From a virus: DNA of 44,400 nucleotides. The translations under genes and the position numbers were made by a program. The notes beneath the pieces were generated by a model, which was given only the letters and a program-made list of their open reading frames with translations, made no database searches and was not told where the DNA came from. Numbering within the stretch: the first letter of the stretch is position 1; each line of letters opens with the position of its first letter. The DNA lies in IMG/VR virus record IMGVR_UViG_3300036760_000022, positions 1-44,400 of that record. The stretch is one strand, 5' to 3'. Positions 8,874 through 17,041 of the stretch are shown here, in pieces.

Positions 8874-9214
8874 TACGCCTCCGAAGGCTTATTTATGCTG
8901 GCTACTAGGTTAAAAGCATCATTTAGAGCTTCCAGTTCTTTGATTCTAACTTGTGCCGCTGCTAAATCCCCTTGCAGTACGTCAATAGCCTTACTCATGG
9001 CCTCAGAAGTTTTCTTATCAAGACAACCAAATTTATTAGCTGCTTCTAAAATACAGGTTTCACAAATCATCACAAGTCCGCGACCTGGCTGTGCTTCCCG
9101 CTTAGTATTAACAATTCGCTCATATGTGTCAAGATCGAGCTTTCGCCTAGCATTATGGCAAATAAAGCATACGTGTCCAACGGAATTAGAAGGGTAGGTT
9201 TCTAAGATTTTCAT
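8873..9214 (-). CDS. ClpX-type zinc-ribbon protein with coiled-coil tail
   Basis: 113 residues. CFIC at residues 16-19 and CETC near 52 form a four-cysteine zinc knuckle reminiscent of the ClpX N-terminal zinc domain (which has HVCFICHN-like and ICETCI-like segments). The C-terminal half is a predicted coiled coil (AIDVLQGDLAAAQVRIKELE). The ClpX resemblance is by motif style only, and there is no ATPase. Strong ribosome site AAGGAGTG. It may bind a ClpX partner or adaptor, but that is speculation. Confidence 0.7.
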   Translation of the reverse strand: MKILETYPSNSVGHVCFICHNARRKLDLDTYERIVNTKREAQPGRGLVMICETCILEAANKFGCLDKKTSEAMSKAIDVLQGDLAAAQVRIKELEALNDAFNLVASINKPSEA

Positions 9215-9232
9215 TTCACTCCTTGGTCTATT

Positions 9233-9454
9233 TTAATGATAGCAGATAGCTAGAACAATTAAGGCTGAGAGTAAAGCCCCTACTAGAAAACTGACGCGAG
9301 CCGAGAGTTGACGAATCTTTTTAGTTTTATCTGAAAGCGGATAATTGACTCGACCATCAGCGTATATATACCGATATTCTCCGGTTTCTTTACCCAAAAG
9401 ATTTACTTCAACTTCAACTTTACAAATATCGTCTTTTGACTTTTCTTTCCACAT
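9233..9454 (-). CDS. Small C-terminally anchored membrane protein
   Basis: 73 residues: a charged, beta-type N-terminal region (residues 1-45) and one hydrophobic span at the C-terminus (SFLVGALLSALIVLAICYH). AAAGGA ribosome site. Topology is opposite to the 63-residue protein downstream, so the pair could work together in the envelope. Unknown function. Confidence 0.65.
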   Translation of the reverse strand: MWKEKSKDDICKVEVEVNLLGKETGEYRYIYADGRVNYPLSDKTKKIRQLSARVSFLVGALLSALIVLAICYH

Positions 9455-9463
9455 ATCTATCCT

Positions 9464-10141
9464 TTACATGAACTCTAGGAATTTGCTATCACTGCCGCCG
9501 CCACCACTTGTAATCTTGTAAATAACTTCACCGGCTACCCATGCACTAGATCCACTGAGAGTGCCGGAGTATGTCTGAGCAGCAGATGTGCCAGTCAATA
9601 TCTTACTTCCTGTAGCTCCACCCCAAAATAATGCCGATCCATTTCTGTTCACCTGAGTTCCAGTTCCAGCAGTAAATTGAGTCGATGATATTGTAGCGGA
9701 CGAGGACTGAAAACCAATGACACCGATAATTATTTCATCTGTTGCAGCTAGAGCGGCACTTGCTCCAGTGGACGGTGCAGTAGACGTTCCACTATTAGTT
9801 TTAGTAGTGTCAATTACATCTGATCCATTTAATTCATAAAATTGCGTAATAAATCCAGTAGCCGCAAAGAAATTAACTGTGTAACTAGTAATCGCAGAGG
9901 CAGATGCAGAGGTATCCCATATCTCAAGTTGACCAATGCTGGCCGTGGCCTTTGATACTCGCTGTGTCCAAGTATTACCGGCACTGTCACTGATACTAGA
10001 GACTGCTGAACCCCCAAAAATACCACCGGAGGCGATAGCTAAAACCAATCTATTATTAGCAGTTGTTGTAGCAGACTGTGTAAATGTACTAGAACCAGAA
10101 CTTAGATCATCTTTTTGGATTGTTTGGACTATAGATGCCAC
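9464..10141 (-). CDS. Tail surface protein, Ser/Thr/Gly-rich beta structure
   Basis: 225 residues, starting at a GTG that overlaps the previous stop as TAGTG. The sequence is dominated by Ser, Thr, Ala and Gly in beta-type alternation (SISDSAGNTWTQRV near residue 49) and ends in a Gly-rich stretch before DSKFLEFM. The SSISDSAGNTW segment is typical of phage and bacterial adhesin-type domains. Likely a tail-fibre tip or head-decoration protein; no enzyme motif. Confidence 0.65.
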   Translation of the reverse strand: MASIVQTIQKDDLSSGSSTFTQSATTTANNRLVLAIASGGIFGGSAVSSISDSAGNTWTQRVSKATASIGQLEIWDTSASASAITSYTVNFFAATGFITQFYELNGSDVIDTTKTNSGTSTAPSTGASAALAATDEIIIGVIGFQSSSATISSTQFTAGTGTQVNRNGSALFWGGATGSKILTGTSAAQTYSGTLSGSSAWVAGEVIYKITSGGGGSDSKFLEFM

Positions 10142-10365
10142 TATATTTCAGCTATCTCTTGTACCTCTACACTGTCATAGAGGCTTACTAGACTATTGGC
10201 ATAGTCTATAGCATTATCTATATTAGACTGCACCCAGCCATCAGCTTGAGGTACATTTGTCTCAAATGTTTTTTGAAAAGTTGTTAATTCACAAGAGAAT
10301 TCAACTACAACTGTGAATGTAGCATCGTCTAAATTTTTAGAAATAATTCGTGTTGTCCATTCCAT
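10141..10365 (-). CDS. Small tail-module protein, unknown
   Basis: 74 residues from the ATG at 10365, preferred over the in-frame GTG at 10374 because AGGTGA lies six bases before the ATG. Beta-type N-terminal half (DATFTVVVEFSCEL) and acidic helical C-terminus. Coupled on both sides to tail-fibre-type genes. No family recognised. Confidence 0.6.
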   Translation of the reverse strand: MEWTTRIISKNLDDATFTVVVEFSCELTTFQKTFETNVPQADGWVQSNIDNAIDYANSLVSLYDSVEVQEIAEI

Positions 10366-10374
10366 AATAATCAC

Positions 10375-10716
10375 CTACGCTTCCTGGGCAGATGCCACAC
10401 ACTGCCACTTATTCAAAGAGTTGGCAGTATTATAAAAAAATCCAACTGTTAGAATTTTTGAAATTACTGTAGTTGTCGGTAGGGCAACACCACCAGCTAC
10501 GAAGTTGGCGCCCCATGTTATTGCTCGTGCAGTTCCATTATCTTTAATTCGTACAACTAAAGTCTGACCGTTGGCGGGGGAGCCGGTCGGATTAGCTACT
10601 GTGAATGCTTGCGCTATCGCAATTATATCTACAAGATCATCAGTATCCGCATTAGGTGTGATAGTTGCAGCATTCGCAACCGACTGTATTCGTTTAGCTC
10701 TTGATCTATAAGACAT
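10375..10716 (-). CDS. Short tail-fibre-like beta protein
   Basis: 113 residues, with the pattern of receptor-binding C-terminal domains found in modular phage fibres: VVRIKDNGTARAITWGANF (residues ~65-83), followed by TVGFFYNTANSLNKWQC near the end. The TVGF-Y-x-x-W motif recurs in the larger fibre upstream as LQYKASTSTWYTIAS. It probably arose by duplication of a fibre tip domain. It begins with a TAATG overlap on the 498-residue fibre gene. Confidence 0.68.
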   Translation of the reverse strand: MSYRSRAKRIQSVANAATITPNADTDDLVDIIAIAQAFTVANPTGSPANGQTLVVRIKDNGTARAITWGANFVAGGVALPTTTVISKILTVGFFYNTANSLNKWQCVASAQEA

Positions 10717-12212
10717 TAGATAACCGCCCAGTTTGATCCATCAGAAACTACTGTTATTGACTCATATTGAGTTAAAGGAACAGTTGTAACACCATCTATT
10801 GTTTGAGAAGAAGTTGTAGCTACTGTAATTAAACCTGTACTTGTATTTTTGATCGTAAATGGTCTAACCGCTGTAGTGGCAGTAGGTAGTGTGATCGTTA
10901 TTGTTCCAGAAGCGAGAATAACTCCATCCCAGTTTTTAATTGTGTAGTTAGAACTTTTAACAGCCATTTGTGGGCCATAGCGCTGATCTAGTGAAGGCAA
11001 ATAAGTATTTGAAGCTATTGTGTACCAAGTTGAGGTAGAAGCTTTATATTGAAGAAGAACACTTTGATATAAAGTTGTAAGAGTTAATGTAGTTAGGCCA
11101 CCAGCTCCAGGCTCATTAAATCTATCAGAACCACCACAAGCAATGGTAACTATGTCACTTCCACTATCAAAGTTTGTAATACGCGCTTCAAGAATTGCAC
11201 CTATAACTGTCCCATCTGCCGGAGCAGTAGGTAGTGTAATCGTAAAATTACCGCCAGTAGTGTCACAAGTTACCCAATCACCAGCTACCGCTGTATAATT
11301 CGCACCTTTTTCAGCAGTTGCACTTGTTGCTTTCATTCTTTCAATAGCAAATGTTGGATTAGGATAAGTTCCGGTTAAAGCTCCACCAGCCGCATCGCCA
11401 CTATGAATAGCAGTAGTATCGAAACCTGCTCCTGTTGTTAGAGTTAAAAGTGATCGACCAAAAGAAGTTGTAGTTAAAGCTGCTATGGCAGTTAAATCAC
11501 TATCTAAAGGCTGATAAACAGTAGAAAGAGCATCAACATAAGTTTTAACTGCTTTTTGTGTAGCAATTTTACTATCTGAGTTAGCAGCAAGAGTTCCATC
11601 TGTATCAAGATAAGAAGTTGGAATTTTCAAAACTAAGGCATCGAATACAGCATTCTCAGAAGGTGCAATAGTTGTTACACCATCATTAATTGCATCTGCC
11701 ACTTTCGCATCCGCGTAAGTCTTTGTAGCTTTTTGTGTAGCAATAAGAGAATCAGAGTTTGCCGTTAATGTGCCGTCTGTATCAAAAGCCAAAGTACCGG
11801 CTGTGCCAACGCCTAAGTTAGTGCGCGCTCCCGAAGCAGTTGTAGCCCCAGTACCACCGCGATTTACATTCAGTGTCCCACTAGTTCCATCATTTATGTC
11901 AACTAATAGAGAAGTCCAAGTAGTTCCATTTGAGTAAGAAAAATACTTAGCATCTTGAGCAAAAAATAATACATATTTATTGCTAGCCGCTGAACCACGA
12001 TTTACAAGATCATCAAAAATTATACCTTGAACCGAAACAGTAACACTGGAACCTGAGCCAGTAACTACTACTTCACCTACAAAATCAATAACGGAAGCTG
12101 TAGTTGTCTTTGTGGTGCCGTGATCTTTAATGGTGACTTCTGTAGAGCCACCACCACCCCCGCCTCCCGTTATTTCTACAAACGGTGGCGCAAAATCATT
12201 AGTTCTTCCCAT
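10716..12212 (-). CDS. Tail fibre protein
   Basis: 498 residues. A Gly-run linker (GGGGGGGS, ~15-22) follows the N-terminus. NRGGTGATTASGARTNLGVG near residue 115 is a widespread fibre shaft repeat. Two copies of a helical module contain ANSDS-x-IATQKA-x-KTY and DAINDG-x-TTIAPSENAVFDAL, then beta-type C-terminal domains with LLQYKASTSTWYTIAS and a final KNTSTGLITVATTSSQTIDG. The same module occurs in the 564-residue fibre just upstream, so the two are paralogues or partners. It presumably binds the host envelope. Confidence 0.82.
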   Translation of the reverse strand: MGRTNDFAPPFVEITGGGGGGGSTEVTIKDHGTTKTTTASVIDFVGEVVVTGSGSSVTVSVQGIIFDDLVNRGSAASNKYVLFFAQDAKYFSYSNGTTWTSLLVDINDGTSGTLNVNRGGTGATTASGARTNLGVGTAGTLAFDTDGTLTANSDSLIATQKATKTYADAKVADAINDGVTTIAPSENAVFDALVLKIPTSYLDTDGTLAANSDSKIATQKAVKTYVDALSTVYQPLDSDLTAIAALTTTSFGRSLLTLTTGAGFDTTAIHSGDAAGGALTGTYPNPTFAIERMKATSATAEKGANYTAVAGDWVTCDTTGGNFTITLPTAPADGTVIGAILEARITNFDSGSDIVTIACGGSDRFNEPGAGGLTTLTLTTLYQSVLLQYKASTSTWYTIASNTYLPSLDQRYGPQMAVKSSNYTIKNWDGVILASGTITITLPTATTAVRPFTIKNTSTGLITVATTSSQTIDGVTTVPLTQYESITVVSDGSNWAVI

Positions 12213-12215
12213 ATC

Positions 12216-13910
12216 TTATGCCGGTGCTCTAAATACTTTTGCTCCAAAATTTGCAGCCCAGTTAGTTCCGCGTGTAATAGTGATTGTAGTACTACCTGCT
12301 TGATTTACAGAATAAAGACGAAGCTTAACTTGTCCTGAAACTAAATCACCCGCTACAATTTTATACTTTGTAGAAGCAGAAACTTCATCATATTGTGTCG
12401 CCGTTGCTCTATTCCAACCTCCACCAAGACCATAAGTTTTAGGAGTTGAAGTTCCACTTGATAAATAACGAATTACTACATTTGAACCATCAACAATAGC
12501 AACATCAAAAGAAATTTGAGTACCACCACCTGAACCTTGAATACTTACACCAAGATCAACTTCTAATATATCATTAGTAGCTGCATTTACTGCAATATCA
12601 AATGTTGAAGATACAAGAGCAAAAGATGTATTAGTAAGTGCAATGTTAGAGTTCGTTACATCCTGAACCTGTTTCCAACCGCGGAGAGCACCCGCCGAAT
12701 TATTAAGAACTGCACTATCAATATAAGCCTTAACTGCTTTTTGAGTAGCCAATTTAGAATCGCTATCTGCGGCCAGAGTTGTATCGGTGTCGAGATAAGA
12801 AGTTGGAATCTTTAATGCAAGCGCATCAAAGACAGCGTTCTGTGAAGGAGCTATTGTTGTAGTTCCATCATTGATCGCATCAGCTACTTTTGCATCAGCG
12901 TAAACTTTTACTGCATTAGCGGTTGGAGCAGTAGTAGTGGAAGTGCCCAGGGCTGAATTAGAAATGATTGCATCATTACCACTTGGTCTATGCGAATTTG
13001 CATGTGTAAGAACTGCATAAGTATCAACAGAATAACGCCAATTTATGCCACCATCAAAAGTAACAAAATGTAAAAGAACAGGGCCATTAGCAGTTAAAGA
13101 GGCAAAACTAGGCGCATTTGCACTTCCACCAGCAGGTAAAGTATTCTCATTTGCAAAAGTAAATGCACTTGTAGCAGTTAATTGAACAGTAAACTGAAAA
13201 GTTCCAGCAGGACAATTAGTAAATGCAATAATAGCTGCATCCTCTACAGCTAGTTGAAAGTGATTAGCAACAGCCAAATCTAAATTAAAAGTAGTTGGAG
13301 TATTAGCAGTTACACTGGCTCCAGTATCTTTCATCTTTTTAGTGTCGGCGTAAGTTTTAACAGCTTTTTGACTAGCAATCTTTGAATCAGAATTTGCCGT
13401 TAATGTGCCATCTGTATCTTTATCAGCAGCTTTAAGCTGAGCATCATTAGTTACATTACCCAAACCTACATCCGCTTTTACTATTCCAGTTGGAGAGTTG
13501 ATAATAGGAGTAGTTAGAGTTTTATTAGTTAATGTTGCTGAAGCCGAATTTTTTGCGGCATCCGAAGTATTATCAACATTACCAAGACCAACATCGCTTT
13601 TTGTGTAATCTCCTGACTGTGCGGTAACAACACCAATACGCCCAAAGACAGAAACAACATCTACGGAGCTTTTAATCTTTTCCCAAACTGATCCACTATA
13701 AATTACATAGTCACCTGCTGCAAAGACTATTGCACCAGCACCAAAATTATGCGTACCAGCCACACTAACGGCGTACATATTTCCAGTTTTAGTAGGGCCA
13801 TCAGTATTTGCTAGAGCTGGAGTATTAGTAGTTGCGTTCCAACTACCCTTATACTCAACAGCGTCTACATTTATTTTAGGAGGAGGCGAACCAAAAAAGT
13901 TTAGTCGCAT
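12216..13910 (-). CDS. Second tail fibre protein, paralogous modules
   Basis: 564 residues. The N-terminal domain (EYKGSWNATTNTPALANTDG, ~19-38, then VYSG/VWEKI) is a common carbohydrate-binding-like fibre opening. FGRIGVVTAQSGDYTKSDVG (~91-110) and VDNTSDAAKNSASATLTNKT are classic fibre repeats, followed by SDSKIASQKAVKTYAD and SDSKLATQKAVKAYID modules shared with the neighbouring fibre. The C-terminal ~150 residues are beta-type and probably form the tip. ATG follows TAGGACACTAAAC. Both fibres together likely set host range. Confidence 0.82.
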   Translation of the reverse strand: MRLNFFGSPPPKINVDAVEYKGSWNATTNTPALANTDGPTKTGNMYAVSVAGTHNFGAGAIVFAAGDYVIYSGSVWEKIKSSVDVVSVFGRIGVVTAQSGDYTKSDVGLGNVDNTSDAAKNSASATLTNKTLTTPIINSPTGIVKADVGLGNVTNDAQLKAADKDTDGTLTANSDSKIASQKAVKTYADTKKMKDTGASVTANTPTTFNLDLAVANHFQLAVEDAAIIAFTNCPAGTFQFTVQLTATSAFTFANENTLPAGGSANAPSFASLTANGPVLLHFVTFDGGINWRYSVDTYAVLTHANSHRPSGNDAIISNSALGTSTTTAPTANAVKVYADAKVADAINDGTTTIAPSQNAVFDALALKIPTSYLDTDTTLAADSDSKLATQKAVKAYIDSAVLNNSAGALRGWKQVQDVTNSNIALTNTSFALVSSTFDIAVNAATNDILEVDLGVSIQGSGGGTQISFDVAIVDGSNVVIRYLSSGTSTPKTYGLGGGWNRATATQYDEVSASTKYKIVAGDLVSGQVKLRLYSVNQAGSTTITITRGTNWAANFGAKVFRAPA

Positions 13911-13912
13911 GT

Positions 13913-14896
13913 TTAGTGTCCTACGTTTGAAGCATCTACACGAGTGTCAATTTCTTCACCATCATCGGTTGTAGCATATAACTCATCGCCAGATATAAGG
14001 GAAAAAGAGGCGGTAGCTCCAGCGTAAACTTGAATTCCAGTTCCAAAAGTTAGATCAGAACTACGAGAAACTTCCAAAACTGGGCCAGTAAAAGGATCAT
14101 CTGGATCAGGAGCAACATTTTGAACGGTAACTACTGTAGGATTGTCTATCGATCCACCGTAAGAATGAACTAACAAAGTAGCACCTGTAGTTACATATTC
14201 CAGACCAAACACATCTTGTTCATTTATATAAAGTGACTGTTTAGCTGATTTATCTTCAACTAACACAGTAAACTCAATTTCAGAGGCACTACCAGTTGTA
14301 TCTGAAACAATTTGAAGAATGTTTGACTCATATTGACTATCAGAAGTTTTAGCTGTGCAGTCAGTAAGTTGCGCATTTATGGCTACAATCAATTCATCCA
14401 AATTGACATAAGCTGTATCAAGAATCAAATCTTGTGCAGTTCCACCATCTACAGTTACAGAAGCAACGTAAACAGAGACTTCATCTTCACCTTCATCAGT
14501 ACCATCAATAAAAATATCGGCTGTACCATCAGGAGTTGTAGCTAAATCTAAACTTGAATCTGAATTAGCTGTATCGGAGGTGAGAACTAATACACCAGTA
14601 TCTTCTGACCAAGTAGCGCCAGTTGTCTGAGATTGTAATTCATCAATCAAATCATCAATATCAGCATAAACTGCATCAAGTGCTATGGCTTGAGGCGCAC
14701 CACCATCTACAGACAGGGTGGCATTTAACTCATTTGGAGTTGTAAAATCAAAATCAGGAGCATCAGTTCCAACTAATTGAGCTGCAACAGCAGGAGTAGT
14801 AGGCCCACTAAAATCAAGCCCTGGGGTGCGATAGCTTTGAACAGTGGCAGCCGTTTCAATAGTTGTATTGTTACCTTCAACGGTTATTTGCATCAT
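13913..14896 (-). CDS. Tail/fibre-base protein with two tandem flagellin-like domains
   Basis: 327 residues. Two repeats of ~75-90 residues are visible: VDGGAPQAIALDAVYADIDD (~75) and VDGGTAQDLILDTAYVNLDE (~152), each followed by a helix with L-x-x-Q and a segment ending in TSDTANSDSS or VSDTTGSASE. This 'VDGG-x-x-x-x-I-x-L ... ITS-x-x-x-G-x-x-S' pattern is shared by flagellar-hook and phage tail proteins. The strong acidic bias suits a surface or fibre-base role. First gene after the terminase, with GAGGAAG ribosome site and tandem ATG codons. Confidence 0.7.
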   Translation of the reverse strand: MMQITVEGNNTTIETAATVQSYRTPGLDFSGPTTPAVAAQLVGTDAPDFDFTTPNELNATLSVDGGAPQAIALDAVYADIDDLIDELQSQTTGATWSEDTGVLVLTSDTANSDSSLDLATTPDGTADIFIDGTDEGEDEVSVYVASVTVDGGTAQDLILDTAYVNLDELIVAINAQLTDCTAKTSDSQYESNILQIVSDTTGSASEIEFTVLVEDKSAKQSLYINEQDVFGLEYVTTGATLLVHSYGGSIDNPTVVTVQNVAPDPDDPFTGPVLEVSRSSDLTFGTGIQVYAGATASFSLISGDELYATTDDGEEIDTRVDASNVGH

Positions 14897-14922
14897 CTTC
14901 CTCGTGTTAGGGGTTTACTTGA

Positions 14923-14931
14923 ATCATAACA
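14923..14931 (-). promoter_or_regulatory. Possible extended -10 promoter before the tail/head operon
   Basis: Minus-strand TGTTATGAT fits an extended -10 (TG-N-TATGAT) about 25 bases before the 14896 start. No good -35 is visible, so this is a weak candidate that would allow virion genes to be expressed apart from the terminase. Confidence 0.3.
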
Positions 14932-14935
14932 CAAA

Positions 14936-16666
14936 TTAGAAGCGTCCGAGGATACCGTGAACAGCTCCGCCCTTTTTCTTTTTTCCAAACACCTGATCGT
15001 GGATTCTTTTCTCAACCGAGTTATCTTCTTTCTCGATTTTCTTATCCCTTTTACGCTTGTGATGGCGTACCAATTCGTGTGCTGCAATCGAAGTTACATC
15101 GACTTGATCGTCGTGCGCGCCAAGATTAAACTCAGTTAATTCCTTTATGTACTCGTTCATAAATGGAGATTTAGCCGGAAAGAACATCGTATTTGTACGG
15201 ACATAAATGGACGCCTGAACTGCTCGACTGTACTTGTCCGTGTCAATCCCCTCAGCTTCAAGAACTTTGTATCCGAGATGTTGAAGCCCCTGGATAAGGG
15301 TCAGGCCGAAAGTCACAGGTTCGACAAGAATGAATCGTAAAGGGTACGCGGCAATAGCGTGGTCAACCATAGGCCGGTGCTCATGTGAAAGCACGCGCTT
15401 GCGTACCAAGTCAACAAGCAAGATTTCTTTGTCCGGTGTGACTGCCCATGTAGCTATAACTGTATAATCAGACGTGGTTTTTGTAGTTGCAGCCGTATCC
15501 ATACTGGCAAAGTACCAACACTTGTCCTCGGCAATTTCCTTGTTGATATGGCCGTCAACGGTTGGAATTGTCAGTCGGTAGTAGCTAGTGTCGTCCTTGC
15601 GAAAAATGTCGAAGTAATTAAATTCATCTTCGTTAAAAAGCATTGTCTCACCGAGAATAGGGGTTTGTTGGAACTGAGCCGCCCACCAACGAGGATCAAT
15701 CTCATCACGGAATTCATCAATCAGATACTCAACACTAAATCGGTTAGGCCAAAGAGCTTCGCCTGGCTCGCGCCCAAGAATGTCAGACTCCATAGCAATA
15801 GCAGGGAATCGAATTATGATCCACTTATCCGCGTGTTTTTCCTCAATACGACCATCAACATCATCATTTGACCACTTGGTTCCTATATGAACTTCTACTG
15901 CGCCTGGTTCTTTACGGCTCTTAAACACCGACTCGTACCACTTCCACTTTGCATCTTTAATGACTGGAGAATCAGCTTCGGTTGGATCACCGAACAAATC
16001 GTCAACTACCAGGGCGTGACCACCCTTACCAGTCAATTTTCCGGTGTTCGTACCGGACGTAACCATACCGCCCTTGTGCCCTTGAATGTTCCACTTGTCG
16101 GCGGCCTTTGAATCCTTAGCAAGAATGACTCCAAATTCAGGGTGCTCGGCAATTACGTTTCGTACTTCTCTACCCCAGTCAGCAGCAAACTCCGAAGTGT
16201 GGGCAGCGGAAATTACCTTCTTATCAGGGAACTTTAGGATCAGCCAAGCACTAAGCCACTTGTTCGCAAAGGTGCTCTTTCCATGTCGGGGTGGCATTTG
16301 AATCATTAACCGGCGGCAAAGTTTTCCGAATTTCTTTAATCTGCCGGAGAATGCAGCCACAATTAGTTTGTTCATATATTCGATATGGCGCGGGCGTTCA
16401 AAAGTTGGATCGCAATACTCAGCTAAATCCGCCGGACTCATTAAGGCAATTTCTAATCGGAGTTGCGTTTCAAGAAACTCCAATTCTTCTGGAGTGGCAT
16501 AACTTAAAGCTTCGCGTGAAATTTCTAAAAGAATAAGAATCAGTCCTTGCTTTTTGTGAATTCCTCTGCTAACATTAAGTATAGCCCTGCATTCGTGCCC
16601 AAGGGTTATGGATCGCAGTAACGCGCTAATGGTAAGCGCTAGTGAGGGCTTAGAACCTGTGTGCAT
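14936..16666 (-). CDS. terL: Terminase large subunit (ATPase-nuclease)
   Basis: Packages DNA through the portal. The ATPase domain shows Walker A PPRHGKST (residues ~125-132 from the first ATG), Walker B ALVVDD and coupling segment HIGTKWSNDDVDGR. The RNase H-like nuclease domain starts at YFASMDTAATTKTTSDYTVI, with acidic D in SMDTA and later EPVTFG and DDQVDV. Usual terminase length is reached without the first ~45 residues, which look unlike the family. The start is therefore uncertain: the only upstream ATG is 16666, but a minus-strand AAGGA at ~16526 and an internal ATG at 16441 are alternatives. The first ATG region overlaps an antisense tRNA-like element. Confidence 0.93.
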   Translation of the reverse strand: MHTGSKPSLALTISALLRSITLGHECRAILNVSRGIHKKQGLILILLEISREALSYATPEELEFLETQLRLEIALMSPADLAEYCDPTFERPRHIEYMNKLIVAAFSGRLKKFGKLCRRLMIQMPPRHGKSTFANKWLSAWLILKFPDKKVISAAHTSEFAADWGREVRNVIAEHPEFGVILAKDSKAADKWNIQGHKGGMVTSGTNTGKLTGKGGHALVVDDLFGDPTEADSPVIKDAKWKWYESVFKSRKEPGAVEVHIGTKWSNDDVDGRIEEKHADKWIIIRFPAIAMESDILGREPGEALWPNRFSVEYLIDEFRDEIDPRWWAAQFQQTPILGETMLFNEDEFNYFDIFRKDDTSYYRLTIPTVDGHINKEIAEDKCWYFASMDTAATTKTTSDYTVIATWAVTPDKEILLVDLVRKRVLSHEHRPMVDHAIAAYPLRFILVEPVTFGLTLIQGLQHLGYKVLEAEGIDTDKYSRAVQASIYVRTNTMFFPAKSPFMNEYIKELTEFNLGAHDDQVDVTSIAAHELVRHHKRKRDKKIEKEDNSVEKRIHDQVFGKKKKGGAVHGILGRF

Positions 16667-16745
16667 TTTCTAACATTCTCACTATCGAGCTAGTAGCTGA
16701 ATAAGCGAAAGTTTGGATACGCACGTTCAAATCGTGCCTGTGATG
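16612..16745 (+). ncRNA. tRNA-like structured RNA with E-loop arm (134 nt)
   Basis: Acceptor-like helix ATCGCAG (16612-16618) with CTGTGAT (16738-16744), seven pairs with one G-U, and a discriminator-like G. D-arm-like GCGC, loop TAATGGTAA with the GG pair, GCGC (16623-16639). Perfect T-arm GCACG-TTCAAAT-CGTGC (16721-16737). Between them, instead of a 17-nt anticodon arm, is 81 nt: a TAGTGAG/CTCACTA arm (16640-16684) topped by TTAGAA/TTCTAA, and a second arm (16688-16713) with AGTA facing GAA, the bulged-G (sarcin-ricin) signature. No CCA is encoded. Too long for an ordinary tRNA; perhaps part of a larger ncRNA. Confidence 0.55.
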
Positions 16746-16753
16746 CGCGACCT

Positions 16754-16822
16754 GCTGGTGGGTACGCTCCCTGCAACAAGTGGCTATGGAGTAGGAGTTG
16801 CTCGTCCTAAGCCGTCACCAGC
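16754..16822 (+). ncRNA. Branched inverted-repeat element
   Basis: GCTGGTG (16754-16760) pairs perfectly with CACCAGC (16816-16822). Inside, GCAAC (16773-16777) can pair with GTTGC (16797-16801), or alternatively TAGGA (16792-16796) with TCCTA (16805-16809). The outer 7-bp helix and ~69-nt size echo a cloverleaf, but no T-loop or anticodon arm fits, so it is not a tRNA. A TATAAT at 16823-16828 directly follows. Confidence 0.45.
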
Positions 16823-16828
16823 TATAAT
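16798..16828 (+). promoter_or_regulatory. Candidate promoter for the tRNA-Asp region
   Basis: TTGCTC (16798-16803), 19-base spacer, perfect TATAAT (16823-16828). It lies 83 bases before the tRNA-Asp and points toward it. The spacer is long for a sigma-70 type promoter, hence moderate confidence. Confidence 0.4.
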
Positions 16829-16879
16829 TAAATTACTAAGGAAGGGTGGGCCGTCGCGGGCCTATGCGAAGCCGTTCCG

Positions 16880-16901
16880 CCGGAGGGTTCATGGCCTCCG
16901 G
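16880..16901 (+). other. Perfect GC hairpin just before tRNA-Asp
   Basis: CCGGAGG (16880-16886), 8-nt loop, CCTCCGG (16895-16901), nine bases before the tRNA 5' end. There is no T-tract, so it is unlikely to be a terminator; a processing or structural element of the leader RNA is more likely. Confidence 0.5.
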
Positions 16902-16910
16902 TTAATGTTT

Positions 16911-16984
16911 GGCACTATAGCTCAGTTGGTTAGAGCACCACCTTGTCGCGGTGGAGGTCGTGGGTTCAAGTCCCACTAGTGTCG
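16911..16984 (+). tRNA. tRNA-Asp (GTC)
   Basis: Full cloverleaf: acceptor GGCACTA/TAGTGTC (one G-U), D-arm GCTC-AGTTGGTTA-GAGC, anticodon arm CCACC-TTGTCGC-GGTGG with anticodon GTC, five-base variable loop, T-arm GTGGG-TTCAAGT-CCCAC, discriminator G as expected for Asp. The 3' CCA is not encoded, so host CCA-adding enzyme is needed. It lies in the middle of a structured noncoding zone between terminase and the next plus-strand gene. Confidence 0.95.
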
Positions 16985-16989
16985 CGGTC

Positions 16990-17041
16990 AGGTAGAAAGA
17001 CCCCAAATGAGTCAAGGCAGGCTACCTATAATTCTGTCTTG
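16990..17041 (+). ncRNA. Predicted pseudoknot downstream of tRNA-Asp
   Basis: CAAGGCAG (17013-17020) pairs with CTGTCTTG (17034-17041), eight pairs with one G-U. The 13-nt loop contains CTACCT (17022-17027), the exact complement of AGGTAG at 16990-16995. Helix plus loop pairing upstream is an H-type pseudoknot arrangement. The loop also contains TATAAT, so a promoter is an alternative reading, but no -35 was seen. Confidence 0.45.

Noticed and set aside
16754-16822. Possible second tRNA
   Set aside because: Outer 7-bp helix fits, but there is no TTCRANY T-loop, D-arm or anticodon arm.
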